NCBI GenBank assembly: GCA_964245495.1 | Contig: CAXTNC010000132.1 | Coordinates: 1 to 8,997 of the forward strand | Direction of reading: 5' to 3' | Length of the DNA stretch: 8,997 nt | Source: LMUY01 sp964245495 | Lineage (GTDB): Bacteria; Pseudomonadota; Alphaproteobacteria; Acetobacterales; Acetobacteraceae | Shown: positions 1 to 6,264 of the stretch, piece by piece | How the letters are laid out: each line of letters begins with the position of its first letter | How positions within the stretch are numbered: the first letter of the stretch is position 1 | The notes under the pieces: generated by a model | The model's database searches: none | What the model was told of the DNA's origin: nothing | The model's input: the letters and a program-made list of their open reading frames with translations, nothing else | Position numbers and translations under genes: made by a program

Positions 1-263
1 TGCTGGTGCTGCGGCCGATGGTGCTGCGGCTGACCGCCAACCCGATGGCGGCGCGGGCGGCGGGCCAGGCGGAGCGCGGCGCCCTGCTGGCGATCACGGG
101 GCCGCCGGCGCCTGGCCGGGACGAGAGCATGATCCGCCTGGGCAACGTCGAAGGGGTCATGCGCGCCTCCTCCCTGCGCAAGGTCGCGGAACTGGTGGAC
201 AAGCATCCGGAGGAAAGCCTGGCGGTGATGCGGAACTGGATGGCCAAGGAGACTGCGGGTTGA
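1..263 (+). CDS. fliF: Flagellar MS-ring protein FliF, C-terminal fragment (5' end outside the window)
   Basis: FliF forms the inner-membrane MS ring that anchors the flagellar rotor and houses the export gate. Only about the last 86 residues are present; the frame is already open at the window edge (codons from base 3), so the gene is cut by the window and not broken. The visible part starts just after the expected second membrane segment (LRPMVLRLT), continues through a low-complexity Ala/Gly/Pro linker, and ends in a segment reading MIRLGNVEGVMRASS...VDKHPEESLAVMRNWM. That segment is the conserved C-terminal tail by which FliF binds the N-terminal domain of FliG. The TGA stop (261-263) overlaps the ATG of fliG, consistent with translational coupling of the two partners. 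Identification rests on the tail motif and on the fliG neighbour. Confidence 0.93.
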   Translation, partial: LVLRPMVLRLTANPMAARAAGQAERGALLAITGPPAPGRDESMIRLGNVEGVMRASSLRKVAELVDKHPEESLAVMRNWMAKETAG

Positions 264-1273
264 TGGCCGCCGCAGGGAACGCCGCCTTCTCCGGGGCGCA
301 GAAGGCCGCGCTGCTGATGCTGGCGCTGGGCGAGGACCAGTCCAGCCGCCTGTTCGGCATGATGCACGAGGACGAGATCAGGGAGGTTTCGGCCGCCATG
401 GCGCAGCTCGGCACCGTCCGCGCGGAGGCGGTGGAGCAGCTGTGCCTGGAGTTCGGCGAAAGCATGGGCGGCATGGGCCACCTGGTCGGCAGCCTGGAAA
501 GCACGGAGCGGCTGCTGCAGCGCGCGCTGCCGCGGGAGCGGGCAGCGCAGATCATGGAGGAGATCCGCGGCCCGGCCGGGCGCACCATGTGGGACAAGCT
601 GGGCAACGTGCACGAGGCGGTGCTCGCGAACTATCTCAAGAACGAGTACCCGCAAACGGTCGCGGTGGTGCTGTCCAAGGTGAAGCCGGAGCATGCCGCC
701 CGCGTGCTGGTGCTGCTGCCGGACAGCTTCTCCATCGAGGTGGTGATGCGGATGCTGCGCATGGAGAGCGTGCAGAAGGATGTGCTGGAGGGGGTGGAGC
801 GCACCTTGCGGTCCGAGTTCATGTCCAACCTCGCGCGCTCCACCCGGCGGGACTCGCACGAGCTGATGGCGGAGATCTTCAACAACCTGGACCGCGCCAG
901 CGAAACCCGGTTCGTGGCCGCGCTGGAGGAGCGCAACCGTGAGTCGGCCGAGCGCATCAAGGCGCTGATGTTCACCTTCGACGACCTGGCGCGGCTCTCG
1001 CCGGCGGCGGTGCAGGGGCTGATGCGCGCGGTGGACAAGGAGAAGCTGCCGGTGGCGCTGAAGGGCGCGTCCGAGAAGCTGCGCGACCTGTTCTTCAAGA
1101 ACCTGTCCGAGCGCGCCACCAAGATGCTGCGCGAGGACATCGAAAGCCTCGGCCCGGTGAAGCTGCGCGACGTGGACGAGGCGCAGGCCGGCATCGTGGC
1201 GATGGCGAAGGAGCTGGCCGCGTCCGGCGCCATCGAGATCAGCGAGGGCAAGGATGAGGAGCTGGTGTACTAG
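263..1273 (+). CDS. fliG: Flagellar motor switch protein FliG
   Basis: FliG is the rotor protein that sits on FliF, contacts the stator through its C-terminal domain and binds FliM through its middle domain. The product is 336 residues, the usual size. All three regions are visible: an N-terminal FliF-binding domain (about 1-100, with QKAALLMLALGED near the start), a middle domain (about 110-230, EYPQTVAVVLS at 128-138 and KPEHAARVL), and a C-terminal torque domain (about 235-325, ALKGASEKLRDLFFKNLSERA followed by LREDIESLGPV). The charged torque-helix region looks intact. The protein ends in DEELVY. I chose the ATG at 263, which overlaps the fliF stop and has AAGGAG 11 nt upstream; a TTG at 260 would add one residue. 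The usual EHPQ motif reads EYPQ here. The next gene starts 1 nt after the stop. Confidence 0.97.
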   Translation: MAAAGNAAFSGAQKAALLMLALGEDQSSRLFGMMHEDEIREVSAAMAQLGTVRAEAVEQLCLEFGESMGGMGHLVGSLESTERLLQRALPRERAAQIMEEIRGPAGRTMWDKLGNVHEAVLANYLKNEYPQTVAVVLSKVKPEHAARVLVLLPDSFSIEVVMRMLRMESVQKDVLEGVERTLRSEFMSNLARSTRRDSHELMAEIFNNLDRASETRFVAALEERNRESAERIKALMFTFDDLARLSPAAVQGLMRAVDKEKLPVALKGASEKLRDLFFKNLSERATKMLREDIESLGPVKLRDVDEAQAGIVAMAKELAASGAIEISEGKDEELVY

Positions 1274-1274
1274 C

Positions 1275-2012
1275 ATGGAGCAACCGCCGTTCCGCCCCAG
1301 CCTGGTGGGCGTGCTGTATGCCGAGGACTTCGACGACGACCCGCTTGCAGCCCCGGTTTCGGCCAAGGCGCCGGCTTGGCGGCGGGCCACGGACATGCCG
1401 GCCGCCGAGGCCGGGGCATCCAGGCAGGAGCCGGCCCAGGGGCCGGCCGAGCCGGAAGCCGTGGAGCCGACGTTCACCGCCGCGGAGCTGGACGCCGCCC
1501 GGGCGGAAGGGCGGGAAGCCGGGCGGGTGGAGGCCGAGCGCGGCCTGGCGGCCAGCCGCGCCGCCATGGTCGGCCTGCTCGCCTCCGGCCTGTCGGAGGT
1601 GCAGGGCAGCGCGCGCGGGGTGGCGGAAGCGGCGGCGGAGGGCGTGGCGCGCTGCCTGTTGAGCATGATGGCGGCCTGCCTGCCCGCGCTGTGCGAGCGG
1701 CATGGCGCGGCGGAACTGCAGGCGCTGGCCCGCGCGGTGCTGCCGGCGCTGGTGGACGAGCCGCGCATCACCGTGCGCGTCCACCCGTACATGCAGGCCG
1801 CCATGCAGGCGGAGGTGGCCGCGCTGGACATCGAGCTGGCCGAGCGGGTGCAGCTGTTGCCGACGGAGATGGTGGCTCCCGGGGATGCGCGGATCAGCTG
1901 GGCGGACGGGGCCGTGGTGCGGGACGCGGCCCGCGCCCGCCGGGCCGTGGAGGACGCCTTGGCCGCGCTGGGCTTGTTCGATCCCACCCTGCTGCAACCG
2001 GAGTTGGCTTGA
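1275..2012 (+). CDS. fliH: FliH-like flagellar export regulator (FlbE-type)
   Basis: FliH proteins bind the export ATPase FliI, inhibit it until docking, and tether it to FliN at the C-ring. The product has 245 residues. The first 65 or so are acidic and Pro/Ala-rich, with little family signal beyond a short aromatic/acidic stretch (VGVLYAEDFDDD at 11-22). Next comes an Ala-rich helix with glycine spacing (EGREAGRVEAERG, 78-90) like the GxxxG helix of FliH, then a long helical region (about 92-160). The C-terminal domain has ITVRVHP (165-171) and GDARISWADGAVVRD (203-217), the pattern of the FliH C-terminal domain. Its place between fliG and fliN matches Caulobacter flbE, a FliH-like gene. 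Sequence identity is weak overall, so the call depends on the C-terminal motif and position. The ATG at 1275, 1 nt after the fliG stop, is preferred over one at 1254 inside fliG. Confidence 0.82.
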   Translation: MEQPPFRPSLVGVLYAEDFDDDPLAAPVSAKAPAWRRATDMPAAEAGASRQEPAQGPAEPEAVEPTFTAAELDAARAEGREAGRVEAERGLAASRAAMVGLLASGLSEVQGSARGVAEAAAEGVARCLLSMMAACLPALCERHGAAELQALARAVLPALVDEPRITVRVHPYMQAAMQAEVAALDIELAERVQLLPTEMVAPGDARISWADGAVVRDAARARRAVEDALAALGLFDPTLLQPELA

Positions 2013-2326
2013 TGCCTGACAACATGGACCTGATGGAACTCACGGACATGGCGCCCGGCGCCGGCGGCGCCCGCGCGGTGCGGGACCTGGAAGCGGTGTA
2101 CGACATCCCCGTCACCGTCAGCGCCGTGCTGGGCAAGGCCACCATGCAGGTGAGCCAGCTGCTGAAGCTCGGCCGCGGCGCCGTCGTGGAACTGGACCGC
2201 AAGCTGGGGGAGGCGATCGACATCTACGTCAACAACCGCCTGGTGGCGCGCGGCGAGGTGGTGATGGTGGACGACAACCGCTTGGGCGTGACCATGACGG
2301 AGATCGTCAAGGCGGACCGCGCGTGA
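2012..2326 (+). CDS. fliN: Flagellar motor switch protein FliN
   Basis: FliN lines the base of the cytoplasmic C-ring, takes part in switching and gives the FliH/FliI export complex a docking site. This short form has 104 residues: an acidic, Met-rich N-terminal tail of about 25 residues, then a single SpoA (surface presentation of antigens) domain. Diagnostic stretches are VYDIPVTVSAVLGKATMQVSQLLKLGRGAVVELD (about 29-62) and IDIYVNNRLVARGEVVMVDDNRLGVTMTEIV (about 69-99), which is the classic FliN pattern. The ATG (2012-2014) overlaps the stop of the preceding gene in a TGATG junction, and its own TGA (2324-2326) overlaps the GTG start of flbD. No FliM gene is present in the window. An upstream extension of the same frame is open but antisense-like in composition and is not coding. 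Confidence 0.96.
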   Translation: MPDNMDLMELTDMAPGAGGARAVRDLEAVYDIPVTVSAVLGKATMQVSQLLKLGRGAVVELDRKLGEAIDIYVNNRLVARGEVVMVDDNRLGVTMTEIVKADRA

Positions 2327-3642
2327 GGGTCCTGCTCATCGGCGCGCTCGCCGGGCCGCTGGCGCTGGCGGCGCGCATGGCGATCGCGCGCGGCGCCAAG
2401 CTGGAGCAGGCGGACAGCGTGGAAGGCGGCATGGCGCGCCTGCGGGCGGATGCGCGGGTCGACCTGGTGCTGTGCGAGGTGAGCCACGACCTCGGCGCCC
2501 TGGTGCGCGCGCTGGCGGCCGAGCGCATGGCCGTGCCGGTGGTGGCGTGCGGCACGGATTTGGACGGCCCGGCGGCGGCGCGCGCCATCCGGGACGGCGC
2601 GCGGGAGTTCCTGCCGCTGCCGCCCGATCCGGACCTCATCGCGGCCATCTTGCAGGCGGCCAGCGGGGACAGCCACGCCCTGATCGCGCGGGACCCGGTG
2701 ATGCTGGAAACGCTGCGCCGGGCGGAGCAGGTGGCGGCGTCCGAGGCGTCCGTGCTCCTCACGGGGGAAAGCGGCACCGGCAAGGAGGTGCTGGCGCGGC
2801 ACATCCACCGCCGGTCACGCCGGGCCACCGGGCCGTTCGTGGCGCTGAACTGCGCCGCCATCCCGGAGAACCTGCTTGAATCGGAGATGTTCGGCCATGA
2901 GAAGGGCGCGTTCAGCGGCGCCGTGGCCCGCCGGGTCGGCAAGTTCGAGGCGGCGGACGGCGGCACGCTGCTGCTGGACGAGATCAGCGAGATGGACGTG
3001 CGGCTGCAGGCCAAGCTGCTGCGCGCGATCCAGGAGCGCGAGATCGACCGGCTGGGCGGCGCCGGCCCGGTGCGGGTGAACGTCCGCATCCTGGCCACCA
3101 GCAACCGCGACCTGCTGGCGGACTGCAGCGCCGGGCGGTTCCGCGAGGACCTGTATTTCCGGCTGAACGTGGTGAGCCTGCGCATCCCGCCGCTGCGGGA
3201 GCGGCCCGGGGACATCGCGGCGCTGGCCGAGCACTACGCGCGCCACTACGCGGACGTGAACGGGGTCGCGGTGCGGCCGATCTCGGCGCTCGCCCACGCG
3301 CGCCTGGCTGGGCATGGGTGGCGCGGCAACGTGCGGGAGCTGGAGAACGCAGTCCACCGCGCGGTGCTGCTGTCCACGGGGGCGGAGATCGACGCGGTGG
3401 AGCTGGCCGGGGCCGCAGCGCCCACAGCGGCGGCAACGCCCGCGGGAGGCGCCGCAGGCTTGGTCGGGCGCACGATGGACGCGGTGGAGCAGGACCTGAT
3501 CCTGCAAACGCTGACGCACACGTCGGGCAACCGCACCCACGCGGCGACGATCCTGGGCATCTCGATCCGCGCGCTGCGCAACAAGCTGCGGGACTACTCG
3601 GCCGCCGGCGTGGCCGTGACGCCGCCAGGGGTGGCGGCTTGA
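2323..3642 (+). CDS. flbD: Sigma-54-dependent flagellar transcriptional regulator FlbD
   Basis: FlbD is an enhancer-binding AAA+ ATPase that activates sigma-54 promoters of later flagellar genes and represses early ones once the basal body has formed. The product is 439 residues. Domains: a divergent receiver-like domain (1-115, with VPVVACGTDLDGPAAARAIRDGAREFLPLPPD typical of FlbD), a central AAA+ domain with Walker A GESGTGKE (148-155), GAFSGA loop (195-200), Walker B GGTLLLDE (213-220), FREDLYFRLN and GNVREL (335-340), a Pro/Ala linker, and a Fis-type helix-turn-helix (about 385-425, GNRTHAATILGISIRALRNKLRDY). The canonical phospho-acceptor Asp appears to be Glu52 and the canonical GAFTGA Thr is Ser, both noted as findings. 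The GTG start overlaps the fliN stop (GTGA). Its position inside the basal-body operon fits feedback coupling of assembly to transcription. Confidence 0.94.
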   Translation: MRVLLIGALAGPLALAARMAIARGAKLEQADSVEGGMARLRADARVDLVLCEVSHDLGALVRALAAERMAVPVVACGTDLDGPAAARAIRDGAREFLPLPPDPDLIAAILQAASGDSHALIARDPVMLETLRRAEQVAASEASVLLTGESGTGKEVLARHIHRRSRRATGPFVALNCAAIPENLLESEMFGHEKGAFSGAVARRVGKFEAADGGTLLLDEISEMDVRLQAKLLRAIQEREIDRLGGAGPVRVNVRILATSNRDLLADCSAGRFREDLYFRLNVVSLRIPPLRERPGDIAALAEHYARHYADVNGVAVRPISALAHARLAGHGWRGNVRELENAVHRAVLLSTGAEIDAVELAGAAAPTAAATPAGGAAGLVGRTMDAVEQDLILQTLTHTSGNRTHAATILGISIRALRNKLRDYSAAGVAVTPPGVAA

Positions 3643-3667
3643 TTCCTATGAGGCTCTCCCGCGGGAC

Positions 3668-3674
3668 GAGGAAG
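3668..3674 (+). promoter_or_regulatory. Ribosome binding site supporting the GTG start of flhA
   Basis: A purine tract GAGGAAG lies 9 nt upstream of the GTG at 3684. It sits in the 41-bp gap between flbD and flhA, the only gap longer than 1 nt in the flagellar unit. I see no promoter or terminator in that gap, so flhA is probably read through from upstream. Confidence 0.6.
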
Positions 3675-3683
3675 CTGGCTTAG

Positions 3684-5744
3684 GTGCCGAACCTGGCTCT
3701 CCTCGCGCGCAAGTACCTGCCCGGCACGGACGTAGGGCTGGCCTTCGGCATGGTCGTGCTGCTGGCCGTGCTGGTCATCCCGCTGCCAACCGTGCTGCTG
3801 GACATGGGCCTTGCCCTCTCCATCACCGCCGCCGTGCTGGTCCTGATGGTGGCGCTGTTCCTCAAGCGCCCGCTCGACTTCACCTCGTTCCCCACGCTGC
3901 TGCTGCTGACCACCCTGCTGCGCCTGTCGCTCAACGTCGCCACCACCAGGCTGATCCTAAGCCATGGCAGCGAGGGGCCGAACGCGGCCGGGCACGTGGT
4001 GGCGGCGTTCGGCGGCTTCCTCATGGGCGGGGACGTGGTGATCGGCGTCATCCTGTTCGCCATCCTGCTGGTGGTGAACTTCATGGTCATCACCAAGGGT
4101 TCCGGCCGCATCGCGGAGGTCGCGGCGCGGTTCAGCCTGGACGCCATGCCGGGCAAGCAGATGGCGATCGACGCCGACCTGTCGTCCGGCCTGATCAACG
4201 AAGCCAAGGCGCGCATCCGACGCCGCGAGCTGGAAGAGGAAAGCGGCTTCTACGGCGCCATGGACGGCGCTGCGAAGTTCGTGCGCGGGGACGCGATCGC
4301 CGGCCTGCTGATCACCTCCATCAACGTCTTCGGCGGTTTCGCCATCGGGCTGATCCGCCACGGCATGCCGCTTGCCGATGCTGCGGCCACGTTCACCACC
4401 CTGTCCGTGGGCGACGGGTTGGTTTCGCAAATCCCGGCGCTGCTGGTGTCCACGGCTGCCGGCATCGTGGTGACCAAGGGCGGCATGGAGGGTGCTGCCG
4501 ACACCGTGCTGATCCGGCAGCTGGGCGGCAACCCCAAGCCGCTGGCGATGGCCGCGGGGGCTGCGGGCGTGCTGGCGCTGATGCCGGGGCTGCCGATGCT
4601 GCCGTTCCTGGCGCTGGCCGGGCTGGCAGGCGGCGGCGCTTGGATGCGCTGGAAGCATCCGCCCGCCCCGGCTGGGGAGGCGGCGCCCGCGGCGCCCGCC
4701 GTGCCGGGCGAGCCGCCGATCAGCGACGCGCTGCGCATGGACACCATCCGGCTTGAGCTGGGCTATGGCTTGCTGGCGCTGGCCGGCGGCGACACGCCGC
4801 GGCTGACGGAGCAGATCAAGGGGCTGCGCCGGTCGATCGCCGCCGAGATGGGCTTCGTGCTGCCCCCGGTGCGCATCCAGGACAACGTGCAGCTGGGGGC
4901 GGACGTCTACTCCATCCGCATCAAGGAGATCGAGGCAGGCCGGGGCGAGCTGCGCCCCACGCAGGTGCTGGTGATGGACCCGAAAGGCAGCCTGCCGCCC
5001 TTCCCGGGCGAACGCACCATGGAGCCGACGTTCGGCCTGCCCGCGCTGTGGGTCGAGCCGGCCCGGCGGGACGAGGCGATGGCGCGGGGCTGCACGGTGG
5101 TCGATCCGCCCTCGGTGCTGACGACGCACATCACGGAGGTGGTGCGCGATTGCATGGCCGATCTGCTGTCCTATGCCGAAACGCAGAAGCTGCTGGATGA
5201 GCTGCCGCGCGAGCAGCAGAAGCTCGTGGGGGATTTGGTTCCCTCGCAGATCAGCGTCGGCGGGGTGCAGCGCGTGCTGCAAGCGCTGCTGGCGGAGCGC
5301 ATCTCCATCCGGGACTTGCCGACGGTGCTGGAAGGGGTGGCGGAGGCCTGCGGCGGGCAGGGCCGGCCAGTGGGCGCCATCGTCGCCCATGTCCGCAGCC
5401 GGCTGGCCCGGCAGATCAGCGACAGTCACACCGGCCCGGCGGGCTACATCCCCCTCGTGACACTCTCGCCGGAGTGGGAGGCCGCGTTCGCCGAAAGCCT
5501 GGTTGGGCCGGCGGAGGACCGTCAGCTGGCCATGGCGCCGTCCAAGCTCGGGGACTTCGTGGGGCGGCTGCGCAGCGCGTTCGACGCCGCGCAGGCAACC
5601 GGGGAAATGCCGGTGCTGCTCTGCTCGGGCGGCATACGGGCGCACCTGCGCGCGGTGGTGGAGCGCATCCGCCCGGCAACGCCCGTGCTGGCCCAGGCGG
5701 AGATTTTCCCTCGCGCACGCATCCGGACCGTGGGAACGATTTGA
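3684..5744 (+). CDS. flhA: Flagellar type III export-gate membrane protein FlhA
   Basis: FlhA is the largest component of the flagellar export gate. Its membrane domain takes part in proton-driven export and its cytoplasmic domain forms a nonameric ring that receives chaperone-substrate complexes. The product is 686 residues, full length for the family. The N-terminal half holds about eight membrane segments (roughly 18-320) with the FHIPEP family signature RPLDFTSFPTLLLLTTLLRLS (62-82) continuing into LNVATTRLIL. Then comes the highly conserved cytoplasmic loop ending FYGAMDGAAKFVRGDAIAGL (189-208), which contains the conserved acidic residues implicated in proton coupling. A Pro/Ala-rich linker (about 325-345) leads to the C-terminal ring domain, ending normally (GEMPVLLCSGGIRAHLRAVVE, then PVLAQAEI). 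The start is GTG. No fliR, flhB or fliQ follows; the unit ends here and a repeat element begins 7 nt after the stop. Confidence 0.97.
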   Translation: MPNLALLARKYLPGTDVGLAFGMVVLLAVLVIPLPTVLLDMGLALSITAAVLVLMVALFLKRPLDFTSFPTLLLLTTLLRLSLNVATTRLILSHGSEGPNAAGHVVAAFGGFLMGGDVVIGVILFAILLVVNFMVITKGSGRIAEVAARFSLDAMPGKQMAIDADLSSGLINEAKARIRRRELEEESGFYGAMDGAAKFVRGDAIAGLLITSINVFGGFAIGLIRHGMPLADAAATFTTLSVGDGLVSQIPALLVSTAAGIVVTKGGMEGAADTVLIRQLGGNPKPLAMAAGAAGVLALMPGLPMLPFLALAGLAGGGAWMRWKHPPAPAGEAAPAAPAVPGEPPISDALRMDTIRLELGYGLLALAGGDTPRLTEQIKGLRRSIAAEMGFVLPPVRIQDNVQLGADVYSIRIKEIEAGRGELRPTQVLVMDPKGSLPPFPGERTMEPTFGLPALWVEPARRDEAMARGCTVVDPPSVLTTHITEVVRDCMADLLSYAETQKLLDELPREQQKLVGDLVPSQISVGGVQRVLQALLAERISIRDLPTVLEGVAEACGGQGRPVGAIVAHVRSRLARQISDSHTGPAGYIPLVTLSPEWEAAFAESLVGPAEDRQLAMAPSKLGDFVGRLRSAFDAAQATGEMPVLLCSGGIRAHLRAVVERIRPATPVLAQAEIFPRARIRTVGTI

Positions 5745-5751
5745 ATCGACG

Positions 5752-5857
5752 CTAGAGCATCATCCAACCGAACGGGGTCACCTGTTGGATAAAGATGCTC
5801 GCCAAAACAAAGAGCCAAAGATTTCTTCCGATCCACTTCGATCGGAAAAAGCTCTAG
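5752..5857. repeat. 106-bp bipartite palindromic repeat element (REP-like, two hairpins)
   Basis: The element is bounded by inverted CTAGAGC (5752-5758) and GCTCTAG (5851-5857). Unit 1 is a long hairpin: arms 5755-5768 (GAGCATC then ATCCAAC) and 5784-5800 (GTTGGAT, a 3-nt AAA bulge, GATGCTC) around a 15-nt loop. Unit 2 is bounded by AGAGC (5811-5815) and GCTCT (5851-5855) with an inner 8-bp perfect stem TTCCGATC (5826-5833) / GATCGGAA (5840-5847) and a 6-nt loop. An A-rich linker (about 5801-5821) joins them. By hand count GC is about 47%, far below the flanking genes. This layout (GAGCAT...ATGCTC stem, an AAACAAAGA-like linker, a second hairpin ending in CTCTAG or TTTAG) resembles dispersed intergenic repeats I recall from alphaproteobacterial genomes. 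It lies between convergent genes and could also act as a bidirectional terminator or mRNA 3'-end stabiliser. The family assignment is from memory. Confidence 0.7.
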
Positions 5858-6141
5858 GCGACGCGGGACTTCGGCGGCGGCGCAGACTGAGCGGCCGCGT
5901 ACGCCTTGAGCTGCTGGGAGTTTGGTATGGTGCTGTCCACCGTGCCGTCGTCAGCCCGCAGCTGCAGCACGGCGATGCCGAGCTTGGGGTCGATGTGCTC
6001 CGTCAGGCCGGGCTGGGGCGACTCCGGATACTTGACGGCATCCGCAGGCCCGATCGGCGCCGCGAGCGGCTGTGCCGCCACGGGCGCCAAGGCGGGCGCC
6101 CCCGCTTGAGGAAACGTTGCTTGGAGTGAAGGCAGGATCAT
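5854..6141 (-). CDS. Small protein of unknown function, Pro/Ala-rich, with a FlaG-like C-terminal segment
   Basis: I do not recognise this gene with certainty. It encodes 95 residues with no membrane span or clear signal peptide. Residues 1-35 are Ala/Pro-rich and disordered in appearance. Residues 36-50 (VKYPESPQPGLTEHI) lead into a folded-looking segment DPKLGIAVLQLRADDGTVDSTIPNSQQLKAYAAAQ (51-85), followed by a Pro/Lys/Arg tail. The hydrophobic strand, G-T-V turn, strand, IP, amphipathic helix pattern is reminiscent of the conserved C-terminal part of FlaG-type flagellar proteins (GEVIRQIP...). Being next to flhA makes a flagellar link plausible, but it is transcribed towards flhA. The ATG at 6141 is chosen because GAGGAG (6149-6154) sits 7 nt upstream; a longer frame to 6213 has no such site. 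The TAG stop falls inside the repeat element at 5854-5856. Confidence 0.68.
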   Translation of the reverse strand: MILPSLQATFPQAGAPALAPVAAQPLAAPIGPADAVKYPESPQPGLTEHIDPKLGIAVLQLRADDGTVDSTIPNSQQLKAYAAAQSAPPPKSRVA

Positions 6142-6235
6142 GGCGCAGCTCCTCGTCAGAGGGACGTTGCGCCATTTTGCCGCTGAGCATGTTTGCGGCG
6201 GCCTCGTTGCCATTGCCTTAACGCCGATCCTGCCT
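6130..6235. repeat. 10-bp perfect inverted repeat spanning the 5' region of the small gene
   Basis: AGGCAGGATC (6130-6139) and GATCCTGCCT (6226-6235) are exact reverse complements 86 bp apart. One arm begins at the last base of the small gene's ATG and covers its first codons. The other lies in its upstream region, close to the end of wrbA. If a transcript covers both arms, they could pair and enclose the Shine-Dalgarno site and start codon. The 6142-6264 gap otherwise shows no terminator and no convincing promoter. A single 10-bp match at this distance is close to chance level for a window this size, hence the low confidence in function. Confidence 0.35.
6149..6154 (-). promoter_or_regulatory. 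Shine-Dalgarno site fixing the start of the 95-residue gene
   Basis: On the minus strand GAGGAG lies 7 nt before the ATG at 6141-6139. This is one of the best-spaced ribosome binding sites in the window and favours this start over the longer open frame beginning at 6213. Confidence 0.7.
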
Positions 6236-6264
6236 CGTGCAAGTGGGAGGGGCGGAAAGGCCAG

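Noticed and set aside
1275..1480. Low-complexity Pro/Ala N-terminus of the fliH-like gene as a possible frameshift or separate gene.
   Set aside because: The frame is continuous from 1 nt after fliG to the fliN overlap, and variable N-termini are normal in FliH proteins.
1376..2011. Long open frame upstream of and in frame with fliN, giving a Gly/Arg/Ala-rich protein.
   Set aside because: It is the +2 shadow of the fliH-like gene in GC-rich DNA; composition is Gly/Arg-rich without family motifs, and the SpoA domain begins only after the ATG at 2012.
3957..5645. A 562-codon open frame antisense to flhA.
   Set aside because: Arg/His/Gln-rich mirror of the flhA codons; no motifs, and flhA on the other strand is unmistakable. 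Such long antisense frames are expected at this GC content.
6194..6215. TGGCAACGAGGCCGCC on the minus strand as a sigma-54 (-24/-12) promoter for the small gene, attractive because flbD is nearby.
   Set aside because: GG and GC are spaced by 10 bp, but the -12 half (CCGCC) lacks the usual TTGC and the -24 half is imperfect; in DNA this GC-rich such matches are common.
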